DNA of 64,000 nucleotides, taken from positions 2,754,186 to 2,818,185 of the forward strand of contig OZ244822.1 in NCBI GenBank assembly GCA_965220345.1, read 5' to 3'. This document shows positions 59,686 through 64,000 of this stretch, one piece after another. Source of the DNA: Aldehydirespirator sp965220345. GTDB lineage: Bacteria; Actinomycetota; Acidimicrobiia; Acidimicrobiales; Aldehydirespiratoraceae. Below the pieces are notes generated by a model. It made no database searches. It worked only from the letters and a program-made list of their open reading frames with translations, and had not been told where the DNA came from. Each line of letters begins with the position of its first letter. The first letter of the stretch is position 1. The translations under genes were made by a program, and so were the position numbers.

Positions 59686-60444
59686 CTAAAATTCGGTTAG
59701 AGCCTCCAGCACAGAATCGATCACAGCATCGGCATCGGCTGCCACAGTGCTACGACGCGCAGCCACAACAGTTCGGCCTGCTTCACGATCCGCTTCGGTC
59801 AGGTCAAGTAGATCCACTTCGGTGAGTTCGCTGAGTCCAGATCCGAGTCGGGCGGTTGTCTGGAAGCGGGCCCGGTTACGGCTACGACGCTGACTAACTC
59901 CCAGCACCTTGTGTTCACCTACCAGCACTTCTCCTGGACCGCGCCCAGCGAAACACACCAGCTTGCCCCACCGATCAGCTTGAGCGCGTCCAGTGTGCAA
60001 CGACACGAGCTCCGACTCGGTTTCTGGCAAAAACGGCAGCAAAGCCGTCCTCCACAGTCTGCCAATCCAGTCAGCAGCCAGACTCACGTCATCGCTCCAC
60101 AGCGGGTCAAAGGGCGTAATAAATAAATCCAGCCATACCTGCTGACCGGGCCATAACAGCACCGCTCCCCCACCGCTGCGTCGCTGCAGCACTTCCACAC
60201 CCGAGGCAGCGGCTCGGGCAGAGTCGACAATGTTCGGCTTTTGTGTGCTGCCCAGCACCAGTCCAGGTGCCGTAACCGTGTAAAAGCGCGCCAGTCGTGC
60301 CTGTTCGGGTGCTGGTTCGGGTGCTGTCAACAAAGCTGACACCGAACCTTGCAGGCGCTCTACCATCCAGAAAGGCTCAGCGCGGTTCAAGCGTTGGTTC
60401 AAGCGCTGCGCAAATCTCTTTGTGGTCGTAGATAGGAGGCCCAA
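59686..60444 (-). CDS. Lipoate-protein ligase A family protein
   Basis: This 252-residue protein of the biotin/lipoate transferase fold has GLVLGSTQKPN, RRSGGGAVLLWPGQQVWLDL (the RRxGGGxV lipoate-binding loop) and GEHKVLGVSQRRSRN with the conserved Lys. Members attach lipoate or octanoate to carrier proteins. The start overlaps the HNH gene end by 46 bp. A later start (ATG 60366) is possible and would remove the overlap. Confidence 0.75.
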   Translation of the reverse strand: MGLLSTTTKRFAQRLNQRLNRAEPFWMVERLQGSVSALLTAPEPAPEQARLARFYTVTAPGLVLGSTQKPNIVDSARAAASGVEVLQRRSGGGAVLLWPGQQVWLDLFITPFDPLWSDDVSLAADWIGRLWRTALLPFLPETESELVSLHTGRAQADRWGKLVCFAGRGPGEVLVGEHKVLGVSQRRSRNRARFQTTARLGSGLSELTEVDLLDLTEADREAGRTVVAARRSTVAADADAVIDSVLEALTEF

Positions 60445-60986
60445 ACATCAGGCACAGCTCCGGCGGCTATCTCAACCCAGGTCACCGAAGACGGAGGCGC
60501 AGGCCGGCGGCTGAGCCGCATACCGCTCTCAGAAGGCAAGCGATCACGCTTTTTGGTGTTGCAGCGGCGACATGCCGCCACCACGTTTTCCCAAGTGTGT
60601 TGACCGCCGCGACTACGGGGCAGCACATGATCCATGGTCTCCGCCCGAGCACCGCAGTACTGACAGCTTTCAAGATCACGAGCGAACACCGACCGCCGGT
60701 TAGGAGAACGATGCCGGGCTCGAGGCACTTTCACATAATGACTCAAACGCACCACCGACGGAACCGTTACCGACTGTCTCTCAGACCGGAACGCTCGGTC
60801 CGATGCGTGCAGCATCTCGACCTTCTGATCAAGCACTAAACACACGGCACGTTTGGCGCTGACCACCGCCAGCGGTTCAAAAGTGGCGTTTAGCACAAGC
60901 ACCCGTGACATCCGCAGCAGGCTAACCGCCGCGTTGCAGCCCGCGGTGACTCCAAGAGATTCCCTGGTCGTATTCGCTGCGTTCAC
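60399..60986 (-). CDS. HNH endonuclease
   Basis: This 195-residue protein has a conserved N-terminal part (MSRVLVLNATFEPLAVVSAKRA) and a C-terminal HNH domain: CQYCG, MDHVLPRSRGGQHTWENVVAAC and CNTKK. It is the stand-alone HNH type common in actinobacteria, function unknown. The GTG at 60986 overlaps the upstream stop by 4 bp. The ATG at 60911 (MSRVLVL) starts at the conserved region and is an equal candidate. Confidence 0.85.
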   Translation of the reverse strand: MNAANTTRESLGVTAGCNAAVSLLRMSRVLVLNATFEPLAVVSAKRAVCLVLDQKVEMLHASDRAFRSERQSVTVPSVVRLSHYVKVPRARHRSPNRRSVFARDLESCQYCGARAETMDHVLPRSRGGQHTWENVVAACRRCNTKKRDRLPSESGMRLSRRPAPPSSVTWVEIAAGAVPDVWASYLRPQRDLRSA

Positions 60987-61276
60987 AAGTCGTTCCGGCT
61001 GCGAGCTTCACGATTCTGGGCTCGGCACCACCTAAACCAGGTGATCACATCAGCAGGTTTGGGACGCTGCTGAGGATCGCCGTACATTGCTTCGGATCTG
61101 AACTTGACCAGTCCAGCATCAGGCAGCGGCAAAAACGGAGGTCGTCGCCACCAGCTAACTGGCACGAACCGCAAAGCCTGCACCAGCGCAGTCGGCCAAA
61201 GCCGAGGTTGCTTGACCAAGGCTCGGGCCAGACCAACAGCCAGAACAACATGTGCAGGTATAAATGATCGTTTCAC
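60983..61276 (-). CDS. Small conserved actinobacterial protein
   Basis: This 97-residue protein has a hydrophobic stretch near 8-45. The C-terminal pattern FLPLPDAGLVKFRSEAMYGD, then PADVITWFRWCR, recalls an uncharacterised actinobacterial family (FRxxxxYG and YLxWCR). It precedes the HNH gene with a 4-bp overlap and is divergent from moxR. No function assigned. Confidence 0.6.
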   Translation of the reverse strand: MKRSFIPAHVVLAVGLARALVKQPRLWPTALVQALRFVPVSWWRRPPFLPLPDAGLVKFRSEAMYGDPQQRPKPADVITWFRWCRAQNREARSRNDL

Positions 61277-61325
61277 GGGCCGCTCGGATACAAAACGGTT
61301 GCCTCAAGCGCTGACAGCACAGCTA

Positions 61326-61331
61326 TACGAT
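61326..61331 (+). promoter_or_regulatory. Possible -10 box before moxR
   Basis: TACGAT matches TANNNT and ends 8 bp before the GTG start of moxR. No ribosome site is visible, which fits a leaderless transcript. Confidence 0.3.
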
Positions 61332-61339
61332 GACACACT

Positions 61340-62284
61340 GTGACACGCTTCGACGAGCATTTTAGACGCATCCATCAAAACATCGAACTCGCAGTCAAGG
61401 GCAAAAGCGAAGTTGTTGAACTGCTGATTCTGGCGCTGGCCTGTGGCGGTCATGTGCTTATCGAAGATGTTCCTGGGGTGGGTAAGACCACCCTAGGTAA
61501 AGCTGTAGCTCGCAGCGTTGATGTGAGCTTCGGCCGGATCCAGTTCACTCCTGATCTGCTGCCTGTGGACATCACCGGGACTTCGGTGTTCAACCGCGCC
61601 GACGGCACGTTCAAGTTCCGACCAGGACCGATCTTCTCCAACATCGTCCTTGCCGATGAGATCAACCGTGCCTCCCCAAAAGCTCAGTCAGCTCTGCTAG
61701 AAGCGATGGGTGAGCAACAGGTCACGCTTGAGGGTGTTACTAGGCACCTAGAAGCGCCCTTCACGGTGATCGCCACCCAGAATCCTCTAGAATACGAAGG
61801 CACCTATCCTTTGCCTGAAAGCCAACTCGACCGCTTTTTGATGCGGCTGCAGGTCGGGTATCCAGATCCTGTCGCGGAGGACTTGATCCTGTCCAGCCGG
61901 GGAGCGCAGGAGCCGGTGGAGTTGATTGACCCGGTAGCGAACGCTTCCGTGGTCAGCGAGATGGCCGCCCAGCTTGAGGAGGTCCATGTGTCACCAGCAC
62001 TGCGCTCATATCTGCTGGAGTTAGCCACCGCCACTAGGCATCACCCGGGACTGTCTTTGGGTTTATCGCCTCGAGGGGTGCTGGCAGTGCTGAAAGTGGC
62101 GAGGGCCAGAGCGGCTTCGTTAGCTCGCTCATTCGTGATACCTGATGACATCAAAGCACTGGCACCGGCCATGCTCACGCATCGGCTTTTGCCTAAGCGA
62201 GACGGCCGTGTCAGGGGCGTGCGCTCAAGCGACATTGTCGCTGAGATACTCGACTCGGTGCCTGTGCCCCGCAAAAGCAGTTAA
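61340..62284 (+). CDS. MoxR-type AAA+ ATPase
   Basis: This 314-residue AAA+ protein has Walker A VPGVGKTTLGKAVA, Walker B NIVLADEINRASPKAQSALLEAM, sensor ATQNPLEYEGTYPLPESQLDRF and a C-terminal lid. MoxR proteins act as chaperones that fit out partner proteins. Here the partners are probably the DUF58 and TgpA proteins encoded next. The start is GTG 61340. Confidence 0.92.
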   Translation: MTRFDEHFRRIHQNIELAVKGKSEVVELLILALACGGHVLIEDVPGVGKTTLGKAVARSVDVSFGRIQFTPDLLPVDITGTSVFNRADGTFKFRPGPIFSNIVLADEINRASPKAQSALLEAMGEQQVTLEGVTRHLEAPFTVIATQNPLEYEGTYPLPESQLDRFLMRLQVGYPDPVAEDLILSSRGAQEPVELIDPVANASVVSEMAAQLEEVHVSPALRSYLLELATATRHHPGLSLGLSPRGVLAVLKVARARAASLARSFVIPDDIKALAPAMLTHRLLPKRDGRVRGVRSSDIVAEILDSVPVPRKSS

Positions 62285-62285
62285 C

Positions 62286-63530
62286 GTGCCGACCTCGGTC
62301 GGCTCGATGCTGCTAGGTGTGGGGATTGTTGCGGCCGTAGCCGGGCGAGCTTTCCAAATAACTGAACTTTACGTCATCAGCATCACCGCTGTGGCAGCGC
62401 TGCTTGCGGCTGTGGCTGTGCGACTGCTGCATCGCTCACAACTAGAAGTAAAGCGACATGTTACGAAGACGATGGTGGCTGTCGGTGAGCCACTAGACGT
62501 TCATTTGGTGGTGCTGAACCGGTCACGGCTGCCGTCAGCCACTGTGCGAGCCGCAGAGAAAGCCAGCGGTTCTGGTTCAGGCGAGTTTCGCTGCAGTTTT
62601 GCGCCACTGCCGGGCGGTGGTCGGGTGATATGGAGCTATCGCCTTCACCCAGAACGGCGCGGCATCACCGAAATCGGTCCTGCTGAGTTGACCGACACCG
62701 ACGCAATGGGATTAGCTCAACTGCGGCGGCAAATCGGGAACATCAGCAAAGTGATCGTGCATCCGCCGGTGCATCAACTGCTGGCTCCGATCCTGCCAGA
62801 CGGTGGTGGACTTTCGCTGCCTGTGGAGTTGCGTCGTCGTTCTTCAGGACTGACTGGCGAGGAGTTTGAGGGTCTTCGGCCGTATGTGGACGGTGACGAC
62901 CTGCGACATGTTCATTGGCGTTCGACAGCCCGCCTGGATGATCTGATGGTGCGAAAGTTTCAGCCTGCAAAGCCGGGGCGGCTGACAGTCGTAATCGACA
63001 CTCGTCCGCCTGGGGATCAGTCCGTGGTGCAGGATCTCACTACTTCGGTGGCTGCATCAATTGTTTGTGCAGTGCTGGGCAACGGTGAACAAGCCCGGAT
63101 TGTCACCAGCGACGGACGCGTCACGCCCATGCTGACACCGAGCCGCGTTAATGAAGCGCTGGAGTTTCTGGCTTTGTTGCATGATGGCCGACCCGAGTTC
63201 ATAGAAAGCAACTTCGGTGTGGGCAGCCAGAGCGATAACGCTTCATGTGTAGTTGTTACCGCTTGCCCGCAAGCCGTTCACAACGAAACTGCCCGCCACG
63301 AACTAGCTCAGCGTTTCGAAGCCTGGCTGGTGATCACCTGCAACACTTCACAGCCAGAAATTTCCGCTGATGGCACGAGAAAACCGCCAATCTCTGCGAC
63401 CGTGAACCATGAGAGCAGCTGGATACACCTAAGCAGCGCTGCTCAGCTTCCTGAACTGTGGCGAGAGTTCTTGACAGGCATCGCAGACACTGCCTCATCT
63501 ACAAGATCACCAGCCGGTGTTCGGCCATGA
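62286..63530 (+). CDS. DUF58 domain membrane protein
   Basis: From GTG 62286, 1 bp after the moxR stop, the protein has 414 residues. Two N-terminal membrane helices (about 5-45) are followed by a beta-rich part and the DUF58 motif GEEFEGLRPYVDGDDLRHVHWRSTARLDDLMVRKF (read in parts, about 195-230), then a VWA-like region (VVIDTRPPGDQSV). The usual partner of MoxR. The open frame before 62286 overlaps moxR and is not used. Confidence 0.88.
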   Translation: MPTSVGSMLLGVGIVAAVAGRAFQITELYVISITAVAALLAAVAVRLLHRSQLEVKRHVTKTMVAVGEPLDVHLVVLNRSRLPSATVRAAEKASGSGSGEFRCSFAPLPGGGRVIWSYRLHPERRGITEIGPAELTDTDAMGLAQLRRQIGNISKVIVHPPVHQLLAPILPDGGGLSLPVELRRRSSGLTGEEFEGLRPYVDGDDLRHVHWRSTARLDDLMVRKFQPAKPGRLTVVIDTRPPGDQSVVQDLTTSVAASIVCAVLGNGEQARIVTSDGRVTPMLTPSRVNEALEFLALLHDGRPEFIESNFGVGSQSDNASCVVVTACPQAVHNETARHELAQRFEAWLVITCNTSQPEISADGTRKPPISATVNHESSWIHLSSAAQLPELWREFLTGIADTASSTRSPAGVRP

Positions 63531-64000
63531 ACACCAGCCAAGACACAGAAGCCCCCAACGGCAACAACATCGCCAGCCGCAACAACGCTGGCAACCGCAA
63601 AAGTCGCGGTGGTTCCAGCTTTCCACAGATAACAGCACAAGGCATCGCCTACGACTGGCTAGCCACAGCATCCCTCATAGCGCTAACCGTCGTGGTCACC
63701 CACAGCATGACTCGGCTCTTCGTCGACTCTTCGTTCTTGACCGAGGTTCTGGTGCTGGCAATCGGCTCGCATCTGCTCTCGATGGCAGCTCGTCTTATGC
63801 GGCTACCTGCGATTGTGTCTGCATTGATCTGGGTGACAGCGCTGGTGGTCACCGTTACTTTGATGTTCTACTCCGACACGGCATGGCAGGTTCTGCCCAC
63901 TGGCGACACCCTTGACGCGGCACGTCAACACCTTGATCAGGCTTGGGACACTGTCAACGCCAGCCCGGCACCGGTTGAGCCGGTAACAGGTCTGGTTTTG
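63527..64000 (+). CDS. TgpA-like transglutaminase protein, N-terminal part (runs off window)
   Basis: The ATG at 63527 overlaps the DUF58 stop by 4 bp and the frame is open to the window end (158 codons). An Asn/Ser/Arg-rich cytoplasmic start (NGNNIASRNNAGNRKSRGG) is followed by three membrane helices (about 43-62, 68-85, 95-115). This is the expected start of a DUF3488/TgpA membrane protein whose transglutaminase domain would lie downstream. The identity is from operon context and topology only. Confidence 0.6.
   Translation, partial: MNTSQDTEAPNGNNIASRNNAGNRKSRGGSSFPQITAQGIAYDWLATASLIALTVVVTHSMTRLFVDSSFLTEVLVLAIGSHLLSMAARLMRLPAIVSALIWVTALVVTVTLMFYSDTAWQVLPTGDTLDAARQHLDQAWDTVNASPAPVEPVTGLVL

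Overview
The window looks like chromosomal DNA of an actinobacterium (Actinomycetota). Supporting signs are a mycothione reductase gene (mycothiol is an actinobacterial thiol), an actinobacterial division cluster with sepF, divIVA and an FtsZ ending in DVPDFLR, a MurE with the DNPR motif typical of meso-diaminopimelate enzymes, and a MoxR/DUF58/TgpA triad. Acidimicrobiia is my best guess for the class, by inference only.

Layout. 1-3.2 kb: the end of a Calx-beta surface protein and mycothione reductase. 3.3-5.6 kb: a hicBA toxin-antitoxin pair and an ABC transporter with a shortened permease. 5.9-8.9 kb: a restriction-modification cluster (N6-adenine methylase, XamI-like endonuclease, Mrr-like nuclease). 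9-11.6 kb: a Cys-rich conserved protein, tRNA-Leu(GAG), a CDF-type membrane protein, a DUF3467 gene with a coupled 55-residue protein, and secG. 11.6-15.7 kb (minus strand): rapZ-gap-pgk-tpiA. 15.8-21.9 kb (minus): SDR, fused hydantoinase A/B and a FAD amine oxidase, which look like one catabolic operon.

21.9-30.5 kb is an AT-richer accessory island. It holds tandem, partly decayed copies of a cassette made of a secreted S1 protease (P), a lipoprotein (L) and a small GerE-type HTH protein (H). It also holds an IS30-type element with a frameshifted transposase, a second IS end, a vapBC pair, a 582-bp exact direct repeat, and a decayed secreted metzincin gene that shares an 84-bp upstream element with the P genes. 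This island is the most unusual part of the window.

30.5-57 kb (all minus): uvrA-uvrC, then rluD, lspA, a DksA-like protein with a long Lys/Ala-rich tail, divIVA, yggT, sepF, yggS, pgeF and the division/cell-wall cluster ftsZ-ftsQ-murB-murC-murG-ftsW-murD-mraY-murE-ftsI-ftsL-rsmH-mraZ. Nine successive junctions in that cluster overlap by exactly 4 bp. murF is not between murE and mraY. A good sigma-70-type promoter precedes mraZ. 57-64 kb: an AlbA_2/Schlafen-type regulator, a lipoate-ligase-like protein, an HNH endonuclease, a small conserved protein, and the moxR-DUF58-tgpA operon, which runs off the window.

All family names rest on motifs read by eye. No database search was run.
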